Source: Candidatus Villigracilis vicinus (GTDB taxonomy: Bacteria; Chloroflexota; Anaerolineae; Anaerolineales; Villigracilaceae). Taken from it: 64,000 bases of DNA. The first letter of the stretch is position 1, and each line of letters begins with the position of its first letter. The translations under genes were made by a program, and so were the position numbers. The DNA lies in contig JADKIL010000013.1 of assembly GCA_016721315.1 (NCBI GenBank), forward strand, positions 120,494 through 184,493. The letters run 5' to 3'. Shown here one piece after another: positions 16,930 through 25,681 of the stretch. The notes beneath the pieces are model-generated. The model was not told the origin of the DNA. It saw only the letters and a list, made by a program, of their open reading frames with translations, and made no database searches.

Positions 16930-17166
16930 CTATTCTTCTTCAGGCTCGGTACCATATACTCGTTCCACTGCCGTTTTCACTTGTTCATCGTTATGATGCT
17001 CACATGCAACCAACGGGCGGCTCTCATGTACCACCCGTTTACCATCCGCGCTCATCACCTTTAGATCGAACAACTTCCCATTTGCATCATAAACAACTAA
17101 TAGTTGGTGAAGTTTTCCGCACACAATACAGCCGTGCATTTCAGTGCGAGTGGTTTTTTCGCTCAT
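16930..17166 (-). CDS. Small conserved protein with putative zinc-binding cysteines
   Basis: 78 residues starting at 17166 (MSEKTTRTEM): GGAGG lies 5 nt upstream, whereas an ATG four codons further up would touch that GGAGG. Contains a CIVC pair and a later ACEHH, a possible Cys/His metal site, and ends in an acidic tail (GTEPEEE). No family recognised. It follows the cyclophilin gene on the same strand but is separated by a strong terminator. The 120 nt to its left, up to the toxin gene, show no gene. Confidence 0.65.
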   Translation of the reverse strand: MSEKTTRTEMHGCIVCGKLHQLLVVYDANGKLFDLKVMSADGKRVVHESRPLVACEHHNDEQVKTAVERVYGTEPEEE

Positions 17167-17184
17167 CTCATCCTCCAATAGGAT

Positions 17185-17228
17185 AAAAAAGAGGCAGCCT
17201 CCTCAAAAAGCGGCTGCCTCTTTTTTTT
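17185..17228. terminator. Bidirectional intrinsic terminator
   Basis: GAGGCAGCC (17191-17199) pairs with GGCTGCCTC (17212-17220); A6 precedes and T8 follows, so it can end transcription on either strand. On the minus strand it terminates the cyclophilin transcript just past its stop. Confidence 0.9.
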
Positions 17229-17229
17229 A

Positions 17230-17919
17230 TTACTCTTCCGTGATCGTCACAGACTTCATTACATCACCTGTGAAGTTCGGGTTTTGTTCAGGGTCACGGC
17301 GGGTGATCGCATTGACCACATCCATGCCTTCAATAACCTGCCCAAAAATGGTATAACCGCCGTTCAAAAATTCCTGCGGACCGTATGTGATGAAGAACTG
17401 ACTGCCATTTGTGTCGGGTCCGGCATTCGCCATTGCGACCACACCATCTTTATCAAAGGTCAAATCGCTGTTCTCATTCACGAACTGATAACCGGGACCA
17501 CCCATACCGGTGCCGGTCGGGTCGCCGCCCTGCGCCATAAAGCCATCGAGCACACGATGAAAAGTAACGCCATTGAAATAGCCTTCCTGCGCAAGGAACA
17601 CAAAACTATTAACGGTGATAGGCGCCTTATCAGCGTACAGCTCGATCACAAATTCACCGCCTTTTTCCATCTCAACAGTTGCAAAATATTTCTTCGCAGT
17701 ATCAATGGTCATGGGCGGAGGGGCATCATAGGTCTTCGGTCCGCTCGAAGCGGCGCTTTCGGTGGCAGTTTCTGAAGAAGCGCCGAAAGAACTCCAGGGA
17801 ACGTAGCGCACCAGGAAGAAAATTGCAACGAGCGCGATCACCACTACCGCAACGATCTGAACGGTCCGGTCAGTTTGAGCCGGTTGGGTCTTTTTACCTG
17901 CTAATTTCTTTTTTGCCAT
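17230..17919 (-). CDS. Membrane-anchored cyclophilin-type peptidyl-prolyl isomerase
   Basis: 229 residues from MAKKKLAGKK, chosen because AGGAGAG lies 8 nt upstream. One N-terminal membrane helix (IVAVVVIALVAIFFLV, about 22-38), a Ser/Ala-rich linker, then the cyclophilin domain from ~75: GVTFHRVLDGFMAQGGDPTG (catalytic Arg in FHR, and FMxQGGD), MANAGPDTNGSQFFITYG and FGQVIEGMDVV. It catalyses proline isomerisation, presumably in secreted proteins outside the membrane. Monocistronic; terminator follows. Confidence 0.93.
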   Translation of the reverse strand: MAKKKLAGKKTQPAQTDRTVQIVAVVVIALVAIFFLVRYVPWSSFGASSETATESAASSGPKTYDAPPPMTIDTAKKYFATVEMEKGGEFVIELYADKAPITVNSFVFLAQEGYFNGVTFHRVLDGFMAQGGDPTGTGMGGPGYQFVNENSDLTFDKDGVVAMANAGPDTNGSQFFITYGPQEFLNGGYTIFGQVIEGMDVVNAITRRDPEQNPNFTGDVMKSVTITEE

Positions 17920-18021
17920 ACAAACATCTCTCCTAAAAAATTTTCTCAATTATACCCACTCTGAATAATGAGTATGGATGTCACCTTGCGGACAAAATCT
18001 TTTTCCTTTATCCTTGTTGAA

Positions 18022-18864
18022 ATGCAATCCTATTTAAAACGCCAGATCGCCCTGCCGCAAGACCACGGCGCATGGGTTTTCATCTTCAGCCCATTATTAG
18101 TAGGCGTGTTTGCGGGCAGAACCTTTCAGTTGCCCAGTCTTTGCCTCGTCATTGCGGCGATGTCCGCTTTTTTGATACGCCAACCCGTGACTGTGATCGT
18201 CAAATCCATGAGCGGACGACGCTCCGCTGCGGATCTGCCCGCCGCCCAATTCTGGGTACTGGTCTACGGCATTCTCGCCGTTGCCGCCTTAATCGGGCTT
18301 ATTCTGAACGGCTATGGGTATGTTCTCTACCTTGCCATACCAGGAGCCCCCGTATTTGTTTGGCACCTTTGGTTGGTAAGCAGACGCGCCGAGCGCAAAC
18401 AAGCAGGTGTTGAGATAATCGCCACTGGAGTGTTGGCATTGGCTGCCCCTGCTGCGTTTTGGGTCGGGCTCGGGAGTTACGACCCGAACGGCTGGTGGCT
18501 ATGGCTATTCGCCTGGCTCCAATCGGCAGCCAGCATCGTATATGCTTATCTTCGGCTGAGTCAAAGGGACCTATCGCCAGAACAAGCCGCGGCGAAGAGT
18601 CGAACCGAATGGTGGCAGATGGGGAGACGTGCCCTGGCATACACATCTTTCAATGTACTCTTTTCCGTTGGGCTGGTTATGTCGGGGCTTGTCCCATTCT
18701 TTATATTTGTCTCTTTTCTGGCACAATGGCTGGAAACCCTTTGGGGCATCACACATCCCTCCGTGGGATGGAAACCGGTGCAAATTGGCACACGTCAATT
18801 GATCGTCAGTATCTTGTGGACGGTGCTTTTTATTGTATTTTGGAGGCAGGCATGGACGAGATGA
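18022..18864 (+). CDS. YwiC-like membrane protein
   Basis: About 280 residues, eight or so membrane helices. The N-terminal signature ALPQDHGAWVFIFSPLL is the YwiC-like family hallmark; SQRDLSPEQAAAKSRTEWW in a later loop is also typical. Family function is unknown (YwiC lies near nar genes in Bacillus). Start 18022 (MQSYLKRQIALPQDHG) fits family N-termini; an in-frame ATG at 17968 would add 18 residues and neither has a clear RBS. It overlaps the next gene by 13 nt. Confidence 0.8.
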   Translation: MQSYLKRQIALPQDHGAWVFIFSPLLVGVFAGRTFQLPSLCLVIAAMSAFLIRQPVTVIVKSMSGRRSAADLPAAQFWVLVYGILAVAALIGLILNGYGYVLYLAIPGAPVFVWHLWLVSRRAERKQAGVEIIATGVLALAAPAAFWVGLGSYDPNGWWLWLFAWLQSAASIVYAYLRLSQRDLSPEQAAAKSRTEWWQMGRRALAYTSFNVLFSVGLVMSGLVPFFIFVSFLAQWLETLWGITHPSVGWKPVQIGTRQLIVSILWTVLFIVFWRQAWTR

Positions 18865-19079
18865 AATACGAATTATTGACCGAACTAAACAGCCGCATGC
18901 AAGCGGACTTATTGGAGAGTTTCCTCGAGGCGAACGGAGTTGATGTTGAGTTATTTCAAGAATCAGTGGGGCATTCGATCTACCCCGTCAATGTGGACAT
19001 GCTTGGGCGGGTGCAGGTCTTCGTGCCGAAGGATAAGATACAAAAAGCAAAAGAACTGCTTGAATATTTTGAAACATAG
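18852..19079 (+). CDS. DUF2007-type putative signal-transducing protein
   Basis: 75 residues, MDEMKYELLTELNSRMQADL, then LEANGVDVELFQESV and RVQVFVPKDKIQKAKELL, the ferredoxin-like DUF2007 (GlnB-like) pattern. RBS TGGAGG lies 5 nt before the ATG at 18852, inside the end of the YwiC-like gene. Role unknown. Confidence 0.8.
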   Translation: MDEMKYELLTELNSRMQADLLESFLEANGVDVELFQESVGHSIYPVNVDMLGRVQVFVPKDKIQKAKELLEYFET

Positions 19080-19087
19080 GAGTTACT

Positions 19088-19429
19088 TTGAAAAACACGA
19101 TCCTTCTCATCACAAAATTTGGAATGGGGCAAACCGACCTTCCCGAACTGGGTATGAAGTTAACCCAGAAATACTTCTCACTGCTGCTTGAAAACGCAGA
19201 CCTGCCCGCCGCGATCTGTTTTTACACCGATGGCGTAAAATTAGTCGTCGCCGGGTCGCCGGTCATTGAGCAACTAAGACAATTGGAGAACAAAGGCGTG
19301 CGCTTGATCGTCTGCTCCACGTGTCTGGATGCAATGAACTTGACCGATCAGTTACAGGTCGGCATTGTAGGTGGAATGCCCGATATAATCGAAGCGCAAA
19401 TCAAAGCAGATAAAGTTATTACGCTATAA
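19088..19429 (+). CDS. DsrE/YedF-like sulfurtransferase-fold protein
   Basis: 113 residues with TTG start (AGGAG 5 nt upstream). DsrE-like fold: AICFYTDGVKLVVAGSPV, then VRLIVCSTCLDAMNLTDQL and VGIVGGMPDIIEAQIKAD. The CSTC cysteines match the C-terminal domain of YedF-type proteins of selenium/sulfur metabolism. Only this domain is present; the TusA-like N-terminal domain of YedF is missing. Precise role unknown. Confidence 0.8.
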   Translation: MKNTILLITKFGMGQTDLPELGMKLTQKYFSLLLENADLPAAICFYTDGVKLVVAGSPVIEQLRQLENKGVRLIVCSTCLDAMNLTDQLQVGIVGGMPDIIEAQIKADKVITL

Positions 19430-19443
19430 ATTCAGGAGCCACA

Positions 19444-20592
19444 ATGAATTTCGATCTAAATGAAGAACAAAAAACATGGAAGAAGATCGTCCACGAATTC
19501 GCAGAAAAGGAATTGCGCCCCAAGGCGCGCGAAGTGGATGAAAAGGAAGAATTCAATTGGGAAGCCTTCCGCAAAGCAGGACCGGTGGGTCTGGCAGGTA
19601 TGAGCATCCCGGAGGAATTCGGCGGTTCGAACGTAGACATGATCTCAAATGCCATTGCCATGGAAGAATTGGGCTGGGGCTGCGGTTCGACGGCACTCGC
19701 ATTCACCGCTCACAATGGGTTGGGAACCGCTCCGATCGCACTGTACGGTAGTGATGAATTGAAAAAGAAATGGCTGCCCATTGTTGCCAGCGGAAAGAAT
19801 AAACTTGGCGCATTGGCGCTCACGGAACCCGGGGCTGGTTCCGATATTCAGGGCGGCGTAACCACTCGCGCCGAAAAAGACGGGGACGAATGGGTCATCA
19901 ATGGCGCGAAAATGTGGAACACGAATGCGAGCATTGCTGAATACATCATCACCCTTGTGCGTACCGACCCGAAAGGCGGCTCAAAATCATTGAGCATGAT
20001 CCTCGTACCAACAGACTCAAAGGGCTTAACCATTCATCCAGCAGAGAAAAAGATGGGGCTGCGCGGCTCTCCAGCCCACGGCGTTTCTTACGATAATGTA
20101 CGTGTCCCCCTCAGCAACCTGATCGGACCCGAAGGCAAAGGCTTGCAGCAAACCCTGTCCACTCTGGATGCAGGTCGCATCAGCATTGGCGCAATATCGA
20201 TCGGTCTGGCACGCGGCGCAATGGAAGCTGCTGTCCTGTATGCAAAAGAACGCAAGGCATTCAATCAATCGCTCGCAGATTTTCAGGCGATCCAATTCAA
20301 GATCGCGAATATGGATATGGAGATCGAACTGGCACGGACATATATCTACAAAGCCGCATGGCTCAAAGACCAGGGTCGCCCATACAGCAAGGAAGCAGCG
20401 ATCGCCAAATTGTACGCCACCGAAATGGCGGAACGAGTCATCTATGATGCCATTCAGATCCATGGCGGGTATGGATACAGCCGTGAATACAATGTGGAGC
20501 GCATGTACCGCGATGCACGCCTGATGACCATCGGCGAAGGGACAAGCGAAATTCAGCGATTGGTAATCTCAAGACATGTATTGGCTGGCTAA
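19444..20592 (+). CDS. Acyl-CoA dehydrogenase
   Basis: 382 residues, full-length FAD enzyme of fatty/branched-chain acyl-CoA oxidation. Motifs: LALTEPGAGSDIQGG (flavin/substrate loop), ISIGAISIGLARGAMEAA, and QIHGGYGYSREYNVERMYRD followed by IGEGTSEIQRLVISR. The catalytic Glu is expected in IGEGTSE, as in short-chain members. ETF is not nearby. It follows the DsrE gene by 14 nt with RBS AGGAG and ends at a hairpin terminator. Confidence 0.93.
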   Translation: MNFDLNEEQKTWKKIVHEFAEKELRPKAREVDEKEEFNWEAFRKAGPVGLAGMSIPEEFGGSNVDMISNAIAMEELGWGCGSTALAFTAHNGLGTAPIALYGSDELKKKWLPIVASGKNKLGALALTEPGAGSDIQGGVTTRAEKDGDEWVINGAKMWNTNASIAEYIITLVRTDPKGGSKSLSMILVPTDSKGLTIHPAEKKMGLRGSPAHGVSYDNVRVPLSNLIGPEGKGLQQTLSTLDAGRISIGAISIGLARGAMEAAVLYAKERKAFNQSLADFQAIQFKIANMDMEIELARTYIYKAAWLKDQGRPYSKEAAIAKLYATEMAERVIYDAIQIHGGYGYSREYNVERMYRDARLMTIGEGTSEIQRLVISRHVLAG

Positions 20593-20606
20593 CTAAATTT
20601 CAAAAT

Positions 20607-20638
20607 AAAAAGGAGGTTTCTAAAGAAACCTCCTTTTT
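20607..20638. terminator. Bidirectional terminator between convergent genes
   Basis: AAAAAGGAGGTTTC pairs with GAAACCTCCTTTTT around TAAA. It serves the acyl-CoA dehydrogenase (+) and the methyltransferase (-), whose stop codon overlaps the 3' arm. Confidence 0.92.
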
Positions 20639-21185
20639 ATTTTTTTACGATCACCCAAGTTGTACCATCGGCAGATCTGGTTTCTTTTTCCCCTGCGTCG
20701 ATCAATTTCATTATGGCATCCGGCTTAAGGAAATGACTGCGCATGAGCAACAACTTCTCAGCGATGGCGATCAACTTCACGCCAAATGTACGAATATCGG
20801 GCTCTTCAACAACAAGAACGCCGCCGGGCTTCAGCACCCGGTACATCTCGCGCATCGAATCAGTATGATTGATCACATGATGCAGGGCATCTACCATGAT
20901 GACTCTTTCAAAAAAATTATCAGCGAAGGGTAAAGATTCAGAAGCGCCGCACACAGGCTGAAAGATAGTACGAGGCGAATGGGCTAACATCCCAAAAGAA
21001 ACGTCAGCGATGATGATCTCATCCACGTATTCGCGAATGGCTGCAGCGACGCGCCCCGTACCGCCGCCCACATCCAAAAGGCGACCCTGAACCGGGAGCG
21101 AAGCGATCTCACGCATCGCATCTTTTTTCGAATAAGTGACACGTGCATAGATCGGGGCAATGGCAGAAAAATGATCGAAGCTCAT
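20637..21185 (-). CDS. Class I SAM-dependent methyltransferase (UbiE/type 11)
   Basis: 182 residues. Motif I GRLLDVGGGTGRVAAAI, motif II acidic residue in IIIADVSFGML, post-motif FFERVIMVDALHHV and RVLKPGGVLVVEEP. Small, without extra domains; substrate cannot be told. It overlaps comEA's stop by one base (TAATG), so the pair is coupled. Confidence 0.85.
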   Translation of the reverse strand: MSFDHFSAIAPIYARVTYSKKDAMREIASLPVQGRLLDVGGGTGRVAAAIREYVDEIIIADVSFGMLAHSPRTIFQPVCGASESLPFADNFFERVIMVDALHHVINHTDSMREMYRVLKPGGVLVVEEPDIRTFGVKLIAIAEKLLLMRSHFLKPDAIMKLIDAGEKETRSADGTTWVIVKK

Positions 21186-21772
21186 TAGGTTGAAATTAAT
21201 TCCTTTATATTCTCAAAAGTTGACGGACCAATACCGGAGACATTCATCAGGTCATCAATTGTCTGAAAAGATCCATTCGCCTCACGGTATTCGACGATCC
21301 GTTGGGCAATGGTTGGACCGATCCCCGGCAGATTATCCAGCTCTTCAGCAGATGCCGTATTGATATTTACCAGATCCTGCCCGGCTTCAGATGCGGCTGG
21401 TTTTTCAGTAGCGCCAGGCAGAACAAGCGCATCATCGCCATTTTCATTTGAAGAATCTGTGCCCGCCTTGTATGGAATATCCAATTGTTGCCCATCTTCC
21501 AGCAGGGCGGCAAGGTTGACCGAATCAACATTAGCACTGGTCAGCAAGCCACCTGCGGCATCAATGGCATCCTGCACACGTGAGCCCTCAGCAAATTCAT
21601 ACAAGCCGGGTCTCGGCACAGCCCCAATGATATGCACAGCAATCGGTTCTTTTGTCGGCGCAGGCTGTAATACGATCGGTTCTCCGGCAGGCGCGCGTGA
21701 GACAAACAATAACATGCCTGCCAATGCAAATCCCGCCATCACACCGACCAGTGTGTAGATCACATTTTTCAT
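21185..21772 (-). CDS. comEA: ComEA-like competence/DNA-binding protein
   Basis: 195 residues: one N-terminal membrane helix, an SLBB domain (about 45-100; HIIGAVPRPGLYEFAEGSRV), a Ser/Glu-rich linker, and a C-terminal double helix-hairpin-helix (NINTASAEELDNLPGIGPTI and VSGIGPSTFENIKEL). This is the standard ComEA layout: the protein binds incoming dsDNA outside the membrane during natural transformation. comEC is not adjacent in this window. Confidence 0.92.
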   Translation of the reverse strand: MKNVIYTLVGVMAGFALAGMLLFVSRAPAGEPIVLQPAPTKEPIAVHIIGAVPRPGLYEFAEGSRVQDAIDAAGGLLTSANVDSVNLAALLEDGQQLDIPYKAGTDSSNENGDDALVLPGATEKPAASEAGQDLVNINTASAEELDNLPGIGPTIAQRIVEYREANGSFQTIDDLMNVSGIGPSTFENIKELIST

Positions 21773-21782
21773 GCCCCGAATT

Positions 21783-22226
21783 CTACTCCAACTTCATGAC
21801 CAACAAACCCTCATCGATCTTACGAATCGCCTTGGAAACATCGAAAAGTTTCTTGATGCGCTGAAAATATTTTGGCATTCCGGCATTATCCACGGCTTTG
21901 AAACCAAATTTCTCATACATCGGCCCGTTATGTTCAATGCACATCAAATACAAAGGGCGGGGATTTTGCTCCAACAAGATCTCAATGATCCTGCGTGCAA
22001 TGCCCTGCCCGCGCCGTTCGGGTGAGACTGCAATAGAAGCCAGTTCGAGGATATCCTGCCCATGCGGTTTGATCTGACCACACCCAACCAACCTTCCATC
22101 TTCATCCAATGCGACAAGGAAACGCTTCCAGTCCAACCCCATGGGATTGATTCCCACTTCGTGGATCAGGTCTTTGATCTGAACTGACTCTGCTTCAGTT
22201 GCAGGTCGATATTGATAATTTCCCAT
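21783..22226 (-). CDS. GNAT family N-acetyltransferase
   Basis: 147 residues from MGNYQYRPATEAES (22226). Motif A: LASIAVSPERRGQGIARRIIE, then LYLMCIEHNGPMYEKFGF. Resembles ArgA-like/YjgM-type small acetyltransferases. An ATG eight codons upstream would overlap the CPBP gene and lacks an RBS. One base separates it from the CPBP stop. Confidence 0.85.
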   Translation of the reverse strand: MGNYQYRPATEAESVQIKDLIHEVGINPMGLDWKRFLVALDEDGRLVGCGQIKPHGQDILELASIAVSPERRGQGIARRIIEILLEQNPRPLYLMCIEHNGPMYEKFGFKAVDNAGMPKYFQRIKKLFDVSKAIRKIDEGLLVMKLE

Positions 22227-22227
22227 A

Positions 22228-22842
22228 TTAGATCGCTCCAGCCGCCACAATGATAATGAATGTTCCGATGAACCAATGGATCAGGAATGGATAGATGAAC
22301 GAGCGTGTACGCCATGCAACCCAACCGAAGGCAAATCCACCAAAGATGGTGGATAGTGTCTCGACCTCTGGTTTACCGATGTGTGCAAGCGCAAAGGGAA
22401 CGGCATGCAGCCACAAGGCTTCCGGACCGAATTTGCGGGAATATGCAAACAGAATCCAGCCGCGGAAAAAGAATTCCCAGCCGAACAGGTCAAGGAACGT
22501 TGTCCAAGGCAAGCCTGGCAAAAATCGCTCGTAATATTTTTTCATGACCTCGTCGCCATGCCCAAGATAATAAATGATCGGAGCCATGAGCAAAATGCCG
22601 ATAACTGTGTACGTCAGACCGAGTTTCCAATCACCGAGGGAAAAACCGTAATCACGCGGGTTTTCGCGGAAAAAGACAACGGTGATCAACAACGGAATGA
22701 CCAGGTATAGCAGGATGCGGTCCCAATATTTATATGCGAATATCTTATGGTAATGGTCAACCATCAGCAAGAGAGTACTGACAATGGTGACCGAGACGAC
22801 CTTCCAATCAAAATTTATTTTTTCGCCGGTTAAATATTTCAT
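22228..22842 (-). CDS. CPBP family intramembrane protease-like protein
   Basis: 204 residues, about six membrane helices. The CPBP/CAAX-protease motif 1 appears as GWEFFFRGWILF, where the usual Glu-Glu pair is Trp-Glu; motif 2 HAVPFALAHIGKPEVE supplies a His, and motif 3 YPFLIHWFIG another. Loss of the first Glu is seen in several bacterial homologues, so activity is unclear. Often involved in peptide maturation or immunity. It is in a run of minus genes from the GT39-like gene. Confidence 0.82.
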   Translation of the reverse strand: MKYLTGEKINFDWKVVSVTIVSTLLLMVDHYHKIFAYKYWDRILLYLVIPLLITVVFFRENPRDYGFSLGDWKLGLTYTVIGILLMAPIIYYLGHGDEVMKKYYERFLPGLPWTTFLDLFGWEFFFRGWILFAYSRKFGPEALWLHAVPFALAHIGKPEVETLSTIFGGFAFGWVAWRTRSFIYPFLIHWFIGTFIIIVAAGAI

Positions 22843-22849
22843 AGTTCAC

Positions 22850-24286
22850 TCAATACGAGAAATGTGATTGGTTTCCGTTTGGACCAAAAATGGCTGAAAT
22901 TTTATCCGCATCACGGTTTAATTCCAGCCCCCAATTAAGCAGGAAGAAAAAGATCAACACAGAGGCAATCAGTAATACCCTGCCATTAGTATTTTCTTTA
23001 TATTCCCGCTCTTTTATCAAGGTAAATGCATATGCCGCCCAAATTGCCATAACTGGAATCAGTGCCAGATGAAAACGATCTTCCGCAAGAATGAGAACAT
23101 GCGGGGCGACATAAGCGACTAACAGGAGGGTAAACACATCCAACTGCGGAGTATGTCTCAGAACAACGCCGCCCAAGACGGCAAAAATACTTACAAACAC
23201 CAGAGGCAAAAGCAGGATGGCAGCGGTCAATAAAAGCCCGGGCAATGGAATATAACCAAGGATATTATTGGAATAAAAATACATCAACACCCGCTTTTCC
23301 AAACCGAAGAAAAAGCCAAGGCGATTTAGGGCAAGCGGCAATACCCGTTCTGGCTGAGCGCGGATAAATTCCAAGGCTCTTTGTGTCCCAACAGCATCGC
23401 GCTCCGAGTCATCCATGACGGTTAGCAAATCCAGCGACGGTCCGAAAATAAATGAACCATTTCCGTCAGGGTGGTAGCCAAGATAAAGGTTATATCCCAT
23501 GGAAGTTTCAATACCGGTCAATTTATGATGCAATATGGAATTACGCACAACCCAAGGTGCGATCAGCAAGGCAAAAGAGAGGGCAACCAGTAAAGCCCTG
23601 GATCGATGAAGATACAGGAAGTACAAGATAGCCAGCCCGACAAAAGGCAAAATAACGGAGCGCGTTAATGCCGTAAGCGCAAGGAAAAATCCAGAAAGTA
23701 ACAGATTAAGTGCAGACGAATCCTCAAGCGACCGCAGCAGGAAAAGAACCGAACAAAGCAGCAGGACAAAAAACAGGTTCTCGGTACCCAGCCCAAGCGG
23801 ATAAACCAGCAGCATGGGATAACAAGCCACGATCCAGGCGGAGAGGCGCGCACTTTTTTCGGCAAGATCGTCTTCGTTGCCAAAAAACTGCCTGGCGGTG
23901 AGGTATGTCAACGGCGCAAGCGGTGCGCCGAGCAAGATCACCTGCGCGAGCCGGGCAGCAAAGAATCGCGAGAATTCAAGTCCGCTAATCGAGTAGACCA
24001 GAGCAAGGAAGGCGGGATAAAGTGGAGCACGAAAGGAAGTGTAAAGCCCATACTTTGGATCGTAACCAGTTGCCGTGGAGAGGTCAAAATCTACATAGGG
24101 TTCGAGAAGTTTCAGATCGTCCTGGGCGTACCAACGGAACCCATTCCCTACAGCAAGGCTGCGTGCAAGCATATCGTACTGAAACATGTCATCTAAGCCG
24201 ATGCCAAGGTTCATGGTCAACAGCACAGGGATCAGTCTCAGGACGAGAGCGACAAAATAGATCTTTACAGGGAAAGGAATTTTCAT
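22850..24286 (-). CDS. Membrane glycosyltransferase, GT39/PMT-like
   Basis: 478 residues from MKIPFPVKIYFVAL (24286), chosen because its ATG overlaps the SET gene stop (ATGA) and the membrane helix starts right after. About 11 helices. The catalytic first-loop acidic pair is NLGIGLDDMFQYDMLAR, followed by SFRAPLYPAFLALVY. GT-C transferase that uses polyprenyl-phosphate sugars; acceptor unknown. Confidence 0.83.
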   Translation of the reverse strand: MKIPFPVKIYFVALVLRLIPVLLTMNLGIGLDDMFQYDMLARSLAVGNGFRWYAQDDLKLLEPYVDFDLSTATGYDPKYGLYTSFRAPLYPAFLALVYSISGLEFSRFFAARLAQVILLGAPLAPLTYLTARQFFGNEDDLAEKSARLSAWIVACYPMLLVYPLGLGTENLFFVLLLCSVLFLLRSLEDSSALNLLLSGFFLALTALTRSVILPFVGLAILYFLYLHRSRALLVALSFALLIAPWVVRNSILHHKLTGIETSMGYNLYLGYHPDGNGSFIFGPSLDLLTVMDDSERDAVGTQRALEFIRAQPERVLPLALNRLGFFFGLEKRVLMYFYSNNILGYIPLPGLLLTAAILLLPLVFVSIFAVLGGVVLRHTPQLDVFTLLLVAYVAPHVLILAEDRFHLALIPVMAIWAAYAFTLIKEREYKENTNGRVLLIASVLIFFFLLNWGLELNRDADKISAIFGPNGNQSHFSY

Positions 24287-24783
24287 TTCCGCAATTGTTC
24301 GATACGGCGTGCAAGGTAGGATGAGAAGTATCCGTCGTATTTCTTCCACAGTTGCGGCATTGCCCAGTCATTCCCTGTCACCTTATGACGGCAGGTAGGG
24401 TTGCCGCAATCGCATTCAAATTCATCATACGGCGCCCCATCCGACATGGCGTAATCAAAAGTTAATTCTTCACCCGCTTCAATATCCCGCATTGCCACCA
24501 GCCCGATCTGCCCAATAAACCCAAGGTTTGGCTCACAAGAGTGGTTGAAACAATCATTCGGTTCTTTTTCTGCAGAAGTTAATAAATACAGTTCTTCGTC
24601 GATCTGTATCACGCGTTCAGTAAAGCGCGGCATGTCAGGGTCAAGCTGGTCTTTTGTAATCACTGTTCCACCCCATAGAGACACTAATTCCCCTTTGGTG
24701 ATCAGACGAAGAGCATAAACAGCACAGCCGGAGCCGCGCTTTGAGCGGGTTTCACATTTTGGGTTGAGATAAGAGTTATTCAT
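24283..24783 (-). CDS. SET-domain protein (lysine methyltransferase-like)
   Basis: 166 residues from MNNSYLNPKC. The SET core is clear: SGCAVYALRLITKGELVSLWGG, the SAM-binding NHSCEPN (residues 80-86), GEELTFDYA with catalytic-type Tyr111, and a post-SET cysteine cluster C124-x-C126-x4-C131 (CDCGNPTCRH) that in eukaryotic enzymes binds zinc with the NHSC cysteine. Such proteins may methylate lysines of unknown bacterial targets. The start lies just 7 nt after a TATAAT. Confidence 0.88.
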   Translation of the reverse strand: MNNSYLNPKCETRSKRGSGCAVYALRLITKGELVSLWGGTVITKDQLDPDMPRFTERVIQIDEELYLLTSAEKEPNDCFNHSCEPNLGFIGQIGLVAMRDIEAGEELTFDYAMSDGAPYDEFECDCGNPTCRHKVTGNDWAMPQLWKKYDGYFSSYLARRIEQLRK

Positions 24784-24790
24784 GGCGTGT

Positions 24791-24796
24791 ATTATA
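24791..24796 (-). promoter_or_regulatory. -10 box TATAAT, 7 nt from ATG
   Basis: Minus strand TATAAT followed by ACACGCC and then ATG of the SET gene. It lies just past the terminator of the ydc operon, so the SET gene is independently transcribed and its mRNA probably leaderless. Confidence 0.6.
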
Positions 24797-24833
24797 CAAA
24801 AAAATCCGTCCAGGGTTATCACTCTGGACGGAT
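24797..24833 (-). terminator. Intrinsic terminator of the ydcSTUV-like operon
   Basis: ATCCGTCCAG pairs with CTGGACGGAT around a 10-nt loop, followed on the minus strand by T7. It lies 18 nt past the ydcV stop. Confidence 0.92.
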
Positions 24834-24850
24834 TGCAAATTCTTATGTTT

Positions 24851-25681
24851 TTACTTCGAGCCACCTTCAGATTCGGAATTTTCAGAGGTGATCTTTTGTG
24901 CGTACAGAATGGGCAGGGCTGTGATCAAAACGACCAGCATCGCAGTCACATTGGTAATGGGACGATTGCGCGGTTTCAGCATTTGCGAAAAGATCCAGAT
25001 CGGAAGGGTTTGTTGATTTCCCGCGGTAAAGGTTGTCACGATCACTTCGTCAAACGAAAGTGAAAAAGCCAATATCGCGCCTGCCAGCAGCGCAGTGCCA
25101 ATGTTGGGGAGAACAACATGCCAGAATGTCTGGAAGGAATTAGCCCCAAGGTCCATTGAGGCTTCGATCATGGAATTGCTCGAGCGTCGAAAACGGGCGA
25201 TCACATTGTTATAAACCACCACCACACAGAAGGTGGCATGACCAATAACAATGGTCCAAAATGTGAACGGGATCTTGAGTAAGCTGATGGCGGACCGCAT
25301 GGCGATGCCAGTGACAATGCCCGGGAGCGCCAGGGGTAGAACCAGCATAAATGATATTGCTTCTTTGCCGAAAAAATCAAAGCGATAGACCGCCGCTGCA
25401 GCAAGAGTGCCAAGGATCAAAGCAACAAATGTGGCAAGGATGGCAACGCGCAAGGTTAGACCCAACGCTTCCTGCATGGCACTATTTTGCAAAGCTTGCG
25501 GAATCCACTTTAACGTCAACCCTGGGGGGGGAAAAGTATACGCCGACTCTTCAGTGGTAAACGCATATAAGAAGATCAACCACAATGGAATATGCAGGAA
25601 GAGTATCGCCGCCAAAGAACTTAACTTCAGCAACCAAGAGGCTTTGGGTGCATTCGAATCAGAGACAGTTTTAGAGGGCAT
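24851..25681 (-). CDS. ydcV: ABC transporter permease, YdcV/PotC-like
   Basis: 276 residues with six membrane helices. The cytoplasmic EAA loop is visible as MIEASMDLGANSFQTFWHVVLP. PotC-type second permease of a polyamine-class importer; its order after ydcU matches E. coli ydcSTUV. It overlaps ydcU by 11 nt and ends at a terminator. The short N-terminus before helix 1 is basic. Confidence 0.92.
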   Translation of the reverse strand: MPSKTVSDSNAPKASWLLKLSSLAAILFLHIPLWLIFLYAFTTEESAYTFPPPGLTLKWIPQALQNSAMQEALGLTLRVAILATFVALILGTLAAAAVYRFDFFGKEAISFMLVLPLALPGIVTGIAMRSAISLLKIPFTFWTIVIGHATFCVVVVYNNVIARFRRSSNSMIEASMDLGANSFQTFWHVVLPNIGTALLAGAILAFSLSFDEVIVTTFTAGNQQTLPIWIFSQMLKPRNRPITNVTAMLVVLITALPILYAQKITSENSESEGGSK

